Positions 1 to 10,184 of a stretch of DNA of 64,000 nucleotides are shown one piece after another. The notes under the pieces are model-generated. The model saw nothing but the letters and a program-made list of their open reading frames with translations. It was not told the origin of the DNA and did not search any database. The translations under genes and the position numbers were made by a program. The DNA comes from Aurifilum marmelostoma (taxonomy: Eukaryota > Ascomycota > Sordariomycetes > Diaporthales > Cryphonectriaceae). Each line of letters opens with the position of its first letter. Position 1 is the stretch's first letter. Location: NCBI GenBank assembly GCA_027559495.1, contig JAMXSV010000010.1, positions 992,001 to 1,056,000 of the forward strand, in the 5' to 3' direction.

Positions 1-1433
1 GCTTCGCACCTCAGTACAACACGTCCCTCCCCTACGGGACGGACGAGTCCTTTGTCAGTGTGGGGCTGACGACGACGCACGCCAACGTGCTGCTGGAAGG
101 GCTGACGAGCGTCGTGTCGGTGGGCTGCGCCGCGGACTCGGTGAGCATCGTGTTCGACAGCGCCGACAACCTCGAGGCGGCGTACAGCGCCTGGTCCAAG
201 TTCCCCACGCTGCTGCTCACCACCAACCACATGGGCGACTGTGACTCGGAGCTCGAGCGCGGCTTCTTTGTCGCCGACAGCTACACAACGGATGCCTCGA
301 GCCTGACGCTCGTGGCGAGCGCTCAGAAGGCGGATGTTAGCTCTGTCGCCTGTGAGAAATGCCACAACACCCTCTCCTTAGGGACTCTTTCACCCGAGCC
401 AAGTGCAGAACGGAAGTGCTGACGGGGCCTGTGACTGTAACAGCTTACATCAGGACCGACTTCAACGGCCTGCCCTTCCTGCTCGCCTCCAGCGAGACCA
501 AGAGGGCCCTCGGCAGCGTCACCTTCAGCCCGGCGCCGGTGAACTTCAACACCAGCCTTGTGCTGAACGAGACGACCCTTTACTCGGATGACTACTTCAG
601 CGCTGATGTCTCTGGAAGCCTGGACCTCTCCATCACCGTGGGCGGCACGCTCGTGTACAATGTCGTCAAGTCTGAGCTGGGTACGTCACAGTCATGCTCT
701 GCCTTCTCCCAACGTTTCTGTCCTCTTCCTCTGCCCTATTATTCGTTTGATTAGCTGACGAGATTCTCTGTCCCCGTCTACAGAGTCCCTGGAGGTGTAC
801 CTCGAGACCAACACGACCTCGGAGCTGGTGCTGGACCTGATATTTGGCGTTCCCTACAACCAGACCTTTGCCTACTCCTTCGAGGCAGGCTCTAGCACGG
901 TCGAGATCCCAGGCCTGCTCTCGTTCGGCCCGACGATCGGGTTCGAGATCGGCGCCGCAGTGGAGGCGGACGCAGGCGTGGACCTGACGCTGACGCTAGG
1001 CTCCGAGATCGAGAACGGCACCTTCACCCTCGACTACACGGGCAACCTGAGCTACTCGGGCTCGTGGGACCCGACCTTCAGCGTGGGCGTGAGCATCTCG
1101 GAGGCGGCGGGTGTCAGCGCTACACCCTTTGTCGAGACCAATTTTGACCTGGCCTTTTCGCTGCTCAACGGCACCCGCCAGATCAGCGGCGGCATCGCGC
1201 CGCGGTCCAGCTTCCCGACCGAAATCTCGCTCGACGCCGAGGAGAGCATCGGGGCCGGTGCTGGCGGGGCGGCGCCGAGTATCACGGACAAGGGCGATGC
1301 GGCCTGCACGGAGGGTGTCGAGGTCGTGAGCGTGTTTGAGTTTGCGCTGGATGCGTATGTTACGGGTAAGTGGGATGATGAGTATACGTATAATGTCTCG
1401 ATCCCTGTGCTGGACCAGTGCTTCTCGTGGTAG
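1..1433 (+). CDS. Secreted fungal glycoprotein, 5' partial (DUF7029/DUF7223-like)
   Basis: The reading frame is open from base 3, so the start and any signal peptide lie to the left of the window. I place two introns, 352-443 and 681-783. Both have GT-AG ends and CTGAC-type branch points, and both keep the frame exactly; exons are 3-351, 444-680 and 784-1433. The protein is rich in Ser, Thr and acidic residues, has many N-glycosylation sequons (NTS, NTT, NQT, NGT, NLS), few cysteines, and ends FSW without a GPI-type hydrophobic tail. The opening part (VGLTTTHANVLLEG, then a Cys pair) resembles the fungal DUF7029 module and the beta-rich remainder the DUF7223 module. That assignment is from memory of the families and is tentative. 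The likely location is extracellular or cell wall; function is unknown. Confidence 0.75.
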
Positions 1434-2043
1434 AAGAGGGGATGGCTGTTATATGTGGGACTGGCGGTTCTCTGTGTGGGTTTTCGAGTGAATGAGCTGA
1501 ATATATGAGACAATGTACTGTAACATAATATACAATAGATGGTGAAGAGGTTAAACAGAACATTCACCATTCGTGGTCTAGGAGAAGACCAATGCTGACC
1601 CTTTTCCTCATCATCACTGTTCTCCTCGATAACAACATCGTGGTCTACGGGAAAGGACTACTTTGCCAACGACCAAACTTGTTTGTTCGCCCCTTGTGTA
1701 TATCTAAGCGGGGCATCTAGTCTGGCGGTCTTGAGAGGCCGGAGGTGGGAGCCGAGCGGCGGATGGAGGATCGGGGCGGGGAGTAGTCCCCTGACCACGG
1801 ATGGCTAGTACAGGCGGAGACCATTCGACCTCGAACTATACGAGAATTGAGGTTAAAGGCAACTGGGGCTGTCTTAACTCCCCAAGTGTAAGTGGTATCA
1901 TTGTTTCGTCTTCCAGATTTGGTGTCCGACATAATGATTCGGATCTTGCTGCTGCAATGGAAGGTGTGTAAGGTTCTCCTCACACCAGGGGATGAGATGG
2001 GGTAAAGTCGTTCCCTATAGAACGAGTGGTATCCAGACTAGCA

Positions 2044-2074
<31 letters not shown>

Positions 2075-4998
2075 TCTGCTGATGCTAACACTGGTCACAT
2101 TTTCTGTTATTTCTTCTCAATGGACGATCCTCGTTACCGTTGACACCGAGCCAACGAGCTTAGGTCCGCTCGGCCCAGTTCTTGCTTCCCATCGCAACAG
2201 GACCTGTTTTGCCCTTTGTCTCTGGCTTTCCTATTTGTGCCGATCCCTGAGGAAACCTTGTATGTCCATCGGTGATATACGGAATGCAGAAGCCAGAAGG
2301 CAAGGTATAGTTGGTGCTGGGTAGTTTTGATTGTTTCAGATGGAGGGGCCACCGCCGGTGGACTGGCTGCCGTGGCCGGGCGGGGGGAGGAGGTGTGGTT
2401 GACGGCGGGGCCGGTTAGAGTAAACGGATGCAGGTCGAGAACTGTGCCTGGTTCTAATTCGGTAGATTTGGGGCGCAAGAGTAAGTACTGGCTGTGTCAA
2501 ACAGGAGAGAGCACGTCGACGGCCTAGCGGAAAGTATGTATTATCGTCTTCAAACCCCTGCATGACAAACGCGGCAATGGAGCCGGTGTGGGGGATTGGT
2601 GAGATTTTGATGTCCAAAAGATAGGGCATTATCGGGTTGGCTATACGTGAGTAGTACATGTGCATAGTGTGAGCACATCGTATCTATGAGACAAACACTG
2701 ACTGCATCAAGATGTTTCGCCCCCAGCCCTCTTGATCGTCTTGGGTTTCCTTGTGTGCCATGTGTGGCGCCTGTTATGAGGCCGCAGCCCTCAGTTGGTC
2801 GTCTGCAGTGTACCCTTGGCGCATACGTCCCGGTGCTCTGGTTCCTGCTTGGCGAAGAAGCATGTGAAGAAGAATGGCCCAGAATCAGCCCAATCACAGC
2901 GTCCGACGGCAAGAGAAATTGGTCGCGTGCTTCTAAAACCCCCTTGCTCGCTCTCTGCTCTGCCACCGCGGGCTGTTCTCACCCGTCTCTCGTGCCCCTT
3001 TCCGAGGGCTGAAGACGCGCCAGAAAGATGAAGCCGGCAACCTTTACCTTGTACTCTCGGGTCGCATTGCATGGCTTGAGAACAGACACAATGCACATCC
3101 ACAAAAGTACGTACTGTGCAGTACATACCCGAACATGGTAGACAATTCGAAAGTGAGTGCGTATAAGAGGGCTGAACGAGAATTTCTCGGAACAAGGCCC
3201 AAGGGTAGGGTTACTTGCGAAGACAGGCGGGTGGGGAGGAACGGGGGTGGGGCCCGATTGTCATCAGCCCCTGCCATTGCGGGGTTGGTGGAGGGGCAAT
3301 TACTGTGCGTGCGGTTCAAGTGACGGCAGGGGCGGGGCATCCGTCCATGGTCGAGAGAAGAGGGGGGGCGGCACATGTCGTTCCTCCGGTTCATTATCGT
3401 GACGGGTGCTCTGGTTCTTCCGAGGGGATACGTAAGTGTTAGCTAAAATTGGAATACGATTTGCCGCAGCATGACTGCCTGCCCTGTCGAAGAAAAAGCA
3501 AAAAAGAACGACGAAAAGTGGTTGAGATCCTGTACGTGGAGGTGCAGTAGGTAAATGGAGGAGAAGGAGGAGGAGACTGTGGCGGAGGAGGGACGAGGAG
3601 GAGGAGGGGGGACAAAAAAAAGAAGAGGGGCTGCTGTGGACGGGAGCTGTTCCCTCTCTAGCGAAACAAGTTCCCGTCCGAGGGCCTGGGATCTGGCATC
3701 TGGATTATGGGAATCTGGATCTGGAAATCGGGATACTGCCAGGACAGAGTGGACAGCTCTTTCTCGCTGGTAAAATTTAGTGGGCAGCAGGTGGGGAAGA
3801 GAAGGAGCCAAGGGGGAGAATCGCTTAGCCGGATGAGGGGCTAAAGATAAAAACTACTATTGGACAACACGGATTCTGGGGAAGGAACGGCTGAGCGGCT
3901 GCCGGCCACAACCGGAAGAGGGGGTTGATCTCAGATCAGGGGCAGGAGGCAGTTGGGCTGTTAGCACCTGCAGTTTGACATTGAATGGTCAGCAAGTTCC
4001 TCTACGTTCCGACTGGGCCCGACGGATTGATCAATGTACTGTGCTCAGCCTTGCAGCAGCAGCACGTCCGACCACTTGCAGCCTCAATAAGTCTTTGCTC
4101 GTGGTGATGATGATCGTTACGACAGCCTCGAGAGGGAAAGCACTTTGAAGGCGACAAAGACAGCCAAGGACAAACATCGTGCAGGTAGATCAAGAGTTAC
4201 TGCAGTGTCAATTGGCAACCATCAACTCGGGCAATCCAGTCATTTGTAACGTACACATTGGTGGCATTGTTCCCCTCCTGTATCACTTCGTAAAACTGTC
4301 TTTGTCTCTAACATTATCCTTGCCTATTAGTTTTCCCCAGTTTTCGAACCCCTCCCTCCGCCCCCTCATCCTCCTGAGCCCGACCAACCAGCTAGTCAAG
4401 GACACCACCATGTACTCGCAGCACACAACTACCAACGCGGATCAAAGTACGTGACATGACGATGTACGCCGTCATTCAGCCCTCTTCCCGAGACTTGCAG
4501 GGGTTGACATCGTGACTGTCCCGGCTGGTTTTCGTGCCTCTCTCCTCGCTTTGACTCCCCTCCGCCAGTGAACTGCCCTTCTCCGTCCTGTTCAGCCCTC
4601 CACGCCCCACCTAGCCCGTTCATTTATACCCTCGGCTCAGACGCTATTTCATCCTCCTTCGCCCTGGGATGTGTGCCCCTTCGTCCCACACAGTCCTATC
4701 CTTTAAGCTTAGGCATCCACAAAGTGGGTTCTGCTCTCCTCGCTTTCACAAGCATCAAGCCTTGTACTCGTCTTCCCTGTGCACCTCTACGGCTCTTAGT
4801 CTACCCTTACGGTCCTCTGAGATCCGATTCTACGCGGCCTCTCGAGCTACTACAAGAACGACACACATTCCCCCCTCCTTCTCGACCAGCCTCTTGCTCA
4901 CGATGCATCGCCCATCTACTCCCTACAACGATCCCAAGGTCCAAGGCCCTCAAGCCCAAAGACTCGCTTCCGGCAAAGTACAAGACCTACGAAGGATC
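1434..4998. other. Gene-free stretch upstream of PEPCK
   Basis: I see no convincing gene here: frames are short, lack fungal codon bias and recall no family. It holds a CTG microsatellite (2046-2072), a purine-rich tract (about 3555-3632) and, from about 4300 to 4900, a pyrimidine-rich segment typical of a promoter or 5' leader of a highly expressed fungal gene, here PEPCK. An in-frame ATG at 4903 could extend PEPCK by 32 residues. Confidence 0.6.
2046..2072. repeat. (CTG)9 microsatellite
   Basis: There are nine perfect CTG units, followed by an interrupted CTG-like tail. It lies in intergenic DNA, and the poly-Leu frame across it has no other sign of coding. Confidence 0.9.
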
Positions 4999-7724
4999 AT
5001 GATGCAACAAAACACCGTCAACAAGACCGGCCTTCACCCGGGAGGTGTCATGTATGTATCGCTATATTCTCCTCCCCCCTGAGTCCGTCATCGCCACTCT
5101 GGCTGTCAGGGACGAAACACGGATCACTAGAGCAGCTGCTGACCTTGATTTTTTTACGCAGACCTCACCCTCCAGAACACACTGAATTGGGTACGCACCG
5201 CACACTCTCCCTTACGCGAGATTCGTCCCTTATTGTTGCCCATGTGCGAGGTTGAAGAAGATTATAAGGACATACGCAACTGACACCGTGGAACAGAGGA
5301 GCTCCTGTACACTGAGGCTCACATCGACTATAACCGTGTGGCAATTGTACGTATAAAGCCACTCTTACAGTACGACAAGAACAACAAGGAGTGGTAGAAA
5401 GTGCTGACCGTATCGATACAATGAATACAGATCCCCAACCCATCAGTTGCAACACTCTACGAAGATGCTCTCGTCTATGAACAGGGCTCCGCCATCACCT
5501 CCAGCGGTGCCTTGAGCGCTTACTCTGGCAAGAAGACTGGCCGCTCTCCCCAGGACAAGCGGATTGTCAAGGAGCCTTCATCAGAAGAGGATATCTGGTA
5601 CGTTCAGAATGAGACCGAAACGTCTCTCTAGCTAGCAGGACGACTCTCTCGAATGCTAACCCTCTTTTAACAGGTGGGGACCCGTCAATAAGCCCATGAG
5701 CCCTGAGGTGAGCAAGAACTCCTCTTTCGACCTGCTTTCACTCTTCATTGTCCTGTCACATATCATCTTGTGGCCCAACAGCGCACACGCGCACACACAC
5801 GCACACACACAAAAGGCATAACAGTGGTAGTGCCTCTGGTGTGACGCCCCTTCTTCTGCCCAGTGATTGTCAGCCGCAGCAGCGATCCTGGGCGTGCTCG
5901 CGCGCGTGTGTGTGTTTCCCCGCCTTGAATTGCCGAGTTGATAAACTTCCCCAAAACACATTGTCAAACCCACTTCAGACGTCATGACTGGAGACTATCC
6001 ATCGCTTCCTACGCCCGGCTCATCACGGCATATGCGTCCCGTGGTTTGTCAAAGAGTCAGGCTTCACTGGTCTGCTGCTACGGTTGCCGTTTTGGTGCAC
6101 GATGCACCTGAAAGCGGCCCCCCTGTCGCTGAGGTCATTCTGCACCCCACCGTGCCCAGGCCCGCCCTTAGCCACCCTAGCCCCAGCCTATGCACCCCGC
6201 CTGATTGCCAATTCCCACATCTACAGGCTTGGAACTCTGCCCCACTGCTGCCGCTGCATACCGTCTCATCTCATCCTGCATCTTCCGTTCCCACCCGGTC
6301 GGGTTTGTTCTGCGTGGCATTGGACCGACATAATTCGGTACCGGATTTTGGCTGACATGTGATCCTCTCTTCATTACAGGTCTGGAAGATCAACCGCGAA
6401 CGTGCTGTGGACTACCTCAATACGAGAAGCCGTATCTACGTTATTGACGGTTACGCCGGCTGGGACGAGAAGTACCGCATTCGCGTGCGTGTCGTCTGCG
6501 CCCGTGCCTACCATGCCCTCTTTATGCGTAACATGCTCATCCGCCCTCCTCGCGAGGAGCTGGAGAGCTTCCAGCCCGACTACACCATCTACAATGCCGG
6601 TTCTTTCCCTGCCAACAAGTTCACCGAGGGCATGACCTCTGGCACCTCCGTAGCTGTCAACTTTGCCGACAAGGAGATGGTCATCCTCGGCACCGAGTAT
6701 GCTGGTGAGATGAAGAAGGGTGTCTTCACCGTCCTCTTCTACGAGATGCCTGTCAAGCACAACGTGCTCACCCTGCACTCCTCCGCGAACGAGGGTGAGA
6801 AGGGCGATGTCACCCTCTTCTTTGGTCTCTCGGGTACTGGCAAGACCACCCTGTCTGCCGACCCCCACCGCAAGCTGATCGGCGACGATGAGCACTGCTG
6901 GAGTGACAACGGCGTCTTCAACATCGAGGGTGGCTGCTACGCCAAGTGCATTGGTCTGTCGGGCGAGAAGGAGCCTGATATCTACAACGCTATCAAGTAC
7001 GGCTCTGTTCTGGAGAACGTCGTTTTCGACCCCGAAACCCGTGTGGTCGACTACGACGATGCGACCCTGACCGAGAACACGCGCTGCGCCTACCCCATCG
7101 AGTACATTGAGAACGCCAAGATCCCGTGCCTGTCGCCTAACCACCCGAGCAACATCATCCTGCTCACCTGCGACGCCCGTGGTGTCCTGCCCCCCATCTC
7201 GAAGCTGAGCCGCGCCCAGATCATGTTCCACTTCATCTCTGGCTACACCTCCAAGATGGCCGGTACTGAGGATGGAGTCCTGGAGCCTCAGGCTACCTTC
7301 TCGTCCTGCTTCGCCCAGCCCTTCCTGGCCCTGCACCCCATGCGCTACGCCAAGATGCTGGCGGACAAGATCGAGCACCACCAGACCAACGCCTGGCTGC
7401 TCAACACTGGCTGGGTCGGTGCCGGTGCCTCCCAGGGCGGCAAGCGCTGCCCGCTCAAGTACACACGTGCCATCTTGGACGCCGTGCACTCGGGTGAGCT
7501 GGCCAAGGTCGAGTACGAGAACTACGACGTCTTCAACCTGCAGGTCCCCAAGAGCTGCCCCGGTGTCCCCCTCTGAGCTCCTCAACCCGGCCAAGGCCTG
7601 GACCGCCGGCGCCGACAGCTTCAAGGAGGAGGTCACCAAGCTGGGCAAGCTGTTTGTGGAGAACTTCAAGAAGTTCGAGTCCGAGGCGACCGAGGAGGTT
7701 ATCAAGGCTGGCCCTGACGTCTAG
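4999..7724 (+). CDS. acuF: Phosphoenolpyruvate carboxykinase (ATP)
   Basis: This enzyme converts oxaloacetate and ATP to PEP, ADP and CO2, the committed step of gluconeogenesis, in the cytosol. Exons are 4999-5051, 5162-5190, 5297-5346, 5431-5597, 5674-5707 and 6380-7724. All junctions are GT-AG and in phase. After correction the protein is 558 residues, the usual size. The N-terminal block NKTGLHPGGV matches Aspergillus AcuF. The P-loop GLSGTGKTTLSADP lies near residue 259, followed by the kinase-2 segment GDDEHCWSDNGVFNIEGG. The final exon has one extra C in the run 7567-7571. As written the protein stops after CPGVPL. One base less restores SELLNP and the conserved tail ending EVIKAGPDV. 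The fifth intron (5708-6379, 672 bp) is far longer than the others. The start is chosen by alignment with short N-termini; ATG 5002 or 4903 are alternatives. Confidence 0.95.
5781..5916. repeat. Opposed CA and TG tracts inside the long PEPCK intron
   Basis: A CA/CG-rich alternating tract at 5781-5811 is followed about 90 bases later by a CG/TG tract at 5898-5916. The two are partly complementary (for example CACACGCGC against GCGCGTGTG). They could pair in the RNA or form Z-DNA-prone alternation. Any functional role is inference. Confidence 0.6.
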
Positions 7725-8471
7725 ACAAGTCACCTTTGGGTCAGACAAACCTAACCTGCCTGCATCTTTCAACAAATCGTCTAATATCTTCTGATTTTTC
7801 CTTTTTTCTTCTTTTATTTCGCTCTATTTTTCATATTTTGTTTGCGTCAAGGCAATGATACGACGAGCATGAGCACCACCACAACAAGCACATTGGGCAT
7901 TCGGCTGGCTTCTGGCTAGAAGGCAAAAGGGACAATTCCTATCAACAGGCCCGCAACGAGCATACGCGCTCCGCGCGATAGGTCATATGATGATACCACA
8001 AATTCCCATAACTCGGGAAATTCAAAATGAGCCTGGCAACGAGCACACGCGCTCCGCGCTCCGAGGCAAATGAACCGCCATTAGTTGTTTCAAAAAGAAG
8101 ATGTACCATGAGATGGACATCTGCATCGTTCAGTAGGAGGGTGACAGCAATAGGATTATCGGACGGGATTATTTTTGAAATGTATCCAGTACCGCACAGG
8201 CAGAATGAGAATGAAAAAAGGTTTCAACATAAACATTGCAGTATATGTGTCGTTCCCTCCGACTGCTTGCCTTGGTAATTTTTTTTTGGTCTCTTCACTG
8301 TGATAACTGTCTCGCTGTGACCAGACTCTTTTCTAATTAGCACCACTATGACACAATCTCTATGGCCGCTGATACATCGTCATTATCACACTTCTTCCCC
8401 CTCCCTCTCCTTGGTAGCAATGATCCAGTTCAGATCCGCCCAAGGGGGCAGATGCGTCACCCTCCCACTCC
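7725..8471. other. Intergenic, PEPCK 3' region and end of the minus-strand gene
   Basis: This holds the T-rich 3' UTR of PEPCK (about 7770-7850) and the convergent 3' side of the minus-strand gene that ends at 8472. It also contains the direct repeat at 7953-8059. No gene is seen. Confidence 0.6.
7953..8059. repeat. 24-bp near-perfect direct repeat, two copies 83 bp apart
   Basis: Copies at 7953-7976 and 8036-8059 share GCAACGAGCAYACGCGCTCC followed by GCGC, with one difference (T or C). Each copy carries a self-complementary GCGC-TCC-GCGC core that could form a small hairpin. It is not part of a coding region. Confidence 0.8.
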
Positions 8472-9498
8472 TCACGCGCCACCTCCTGCCCAGCTCCTCC
8501 CCTTCCCCCTCCCTCCCCCACAAGTCCGCATCAACTCCTCCACCTCCTCCAGAGTGCGCGTCCGCACCGAGGACATCCACCCGTCCCAGACGAGCACAAA
8601 GGGAAGCACAGGCACAACCCAGCTCCAGAACAGAGTGCCGGGGCTGCGCCAGCGCCAGGCGAATATGGGAGCGAAGGCCAGGACGCCGAGGCCGAGGAGG
8701 AGCACCGACAAGAAGGAGCGGAAGGTGCGGTCCTGAAGCTCGAAGATGGCTAGTCCGGAGGAGGTCTGGAGGGTGTCGCGGAGGATTGCGCGGGCTAGGG
8801 GGTCCGGGAAGTGGTGGAAGGCTAGGTGGAAGGTGCGGAAGGTCTTTTGCTGCTTCTGCGGGACGGAGGAGGAAGGAGAGGGGAGAGGGGGCTCGATGGT
8901 TGTGAGGAGGCTTGGCGGGGAGGCGGAGGCGTCGACTGGGTCGGGGGCGTAGTGGATGTTGGGGGAGGCGGCGGCGGAGAGGGCCCAGTTGGGGATGTGA
9001 GGGTGCAGGTCTGTGAGGACGAAGTGGACTGGTTGTTGTCCGTCGCCCTTGGCATTGCCGTTGCTGCTGGCCTTGGTCGCATCGTCATGCTCACCACCAG
9101 CCGCGGTGCCGTTGAGTTGGGGTTTCGTCGTCGTCGCCTTCGTCGTCGGCCCGTTGTTGATGTACTTCTCGATCCAGGGCGTCGGGCCTCCTCCGCCTGC
9201 GCAGTAGTCCACAAAGACGTACTCTCCCACCTTGCCGCCCAGGTCGTCTGCGAGGACCCTGGCGACGATGGAGGCCGGGGATTCAGGCTGGAGGGGGCGG
9301 AGACTCATGAGCCAGGTTTCTGTCAGGGCGGCCTGAACCTTGGCTCGGAACCAAGGATGGAACCTGGAGGAGGTGGTTAGTTGTCTTGTTCTTGTGAGAG
9401 GTTTAGTTGATAGCTTGGGGAGTGAATGGAGGAAGTGGTCTCCATGAGATGTGTAATTGGGCTTACCACGGCTGATCGTGGATCTCAAAAACGTCCAT
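8472..9498 (-). CDS. Methyltransferase-like fungal protein with C-terminal membrane segments
   Basis: There are two exons: 9467-9498 encodes MDVFEIHDQPW up to the split Trp codon, and 8472-9363 encodes the rest. The intron 9364-9466 is GT-AG and in phase. The product is 307 residues. VFVDYCAGGGGPTPWIE looks like a SAM-binding motif I, followed by VLTDLHPH and, further on, the conserved FHLAFHHFPDPLA and TSSGLAIFELQDRT. Near the C-terminus are two hydrophobic stretches (LSVLLLGLGVLAFAPIF and LFWSWVVPVLPFVLVW) that look like membrane helices. I recognise the pattern from uncharacterised ascomycete proteins, not from a defined enzyme. SAM-dependent activity is inference. A Lys/Thr/Gly/Asn-rich insert separates the two halves of the fold. 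Confidence 0.8.
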
Positions 9499-10184
9499 AC
9501 GAGGGGAGCCAGGGAGCCATTTTGGCTTGTGGTATTCTGTCTGGGAGCAGTAGACAGAAGAGAAGGAGAAGGAGAGTGAGGGAAGCTGTATTATGTCTCT
9601 CGACCAAGCTGGCAGGCTGCTTGGTTCAATTAATTGGTGTCACTTTATGAGAAGGTAACTAAGTGATGCTGTCAGGTCTTCTTCACTAGAAAGGTAAGTA
9701 TAGCGCTTCTGTGTAATTGACGAGGAAGGAGTAGAAGCAGAATGTAGAGGAGAGCAATTGAACCGTTGCGGCGTGTGTGGTTTTGTGGTGTATCATGAGC
9801 TCTTGAGACGTTGAGACGGACAGTTGAGACAAGCTTTATCCATCCATGACGATGATGAGCCACCGTAACCGTGCAGTGTTTCGGGAGCTCGGTTCAGGGG
9901 CCGAGGGGCCCAGCTCTCAGCTGCTACTTACCATAGCGGTATACGCTGCGTCTGCGCTAGATCCCTTGCCAGGGGGTGCATCCCCTGAAACTCACCATGA
10001 CCCATGCGCTGTTAGCAGCTGTACAGTTAGTTACTACAGTACTATACGCCCACACAATTCACAGCTACAGTCTACTAGGACACACACTATTTCGGGGCAC
10101 TGATTGCACTCCAGGATAAACGCCACAACCACCATCTTACACTTCCAAGACATGATGTTTTGAGATGAGGCAGCACCAGCAGCC
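9499..10184. other. Divergent intergenic region
   Basis: This 686-bp stretch is the shared upstream region of the minus-strand methyltransferase-like gene and the plus-strand P450. No gene, repeat or clear regulatory motif was recognised. Confidence 0.5.

Noticed and set aside
7560..7580. Programmed frameshifting in PEPCK
   Set aside because: No slippery heptamer-pseudoknot arrangement is known for this gene, and the same type of break occurs in six other runs in the window.
6374..7705. 443-codon open frame antisense to PEPCK
   Set aside because: It mirrors the GC-biased third positions of PEPCK. The sense frame encodes the conserved enzyme, and the antisense protein is Val/Leu/Gly-rich without a family.
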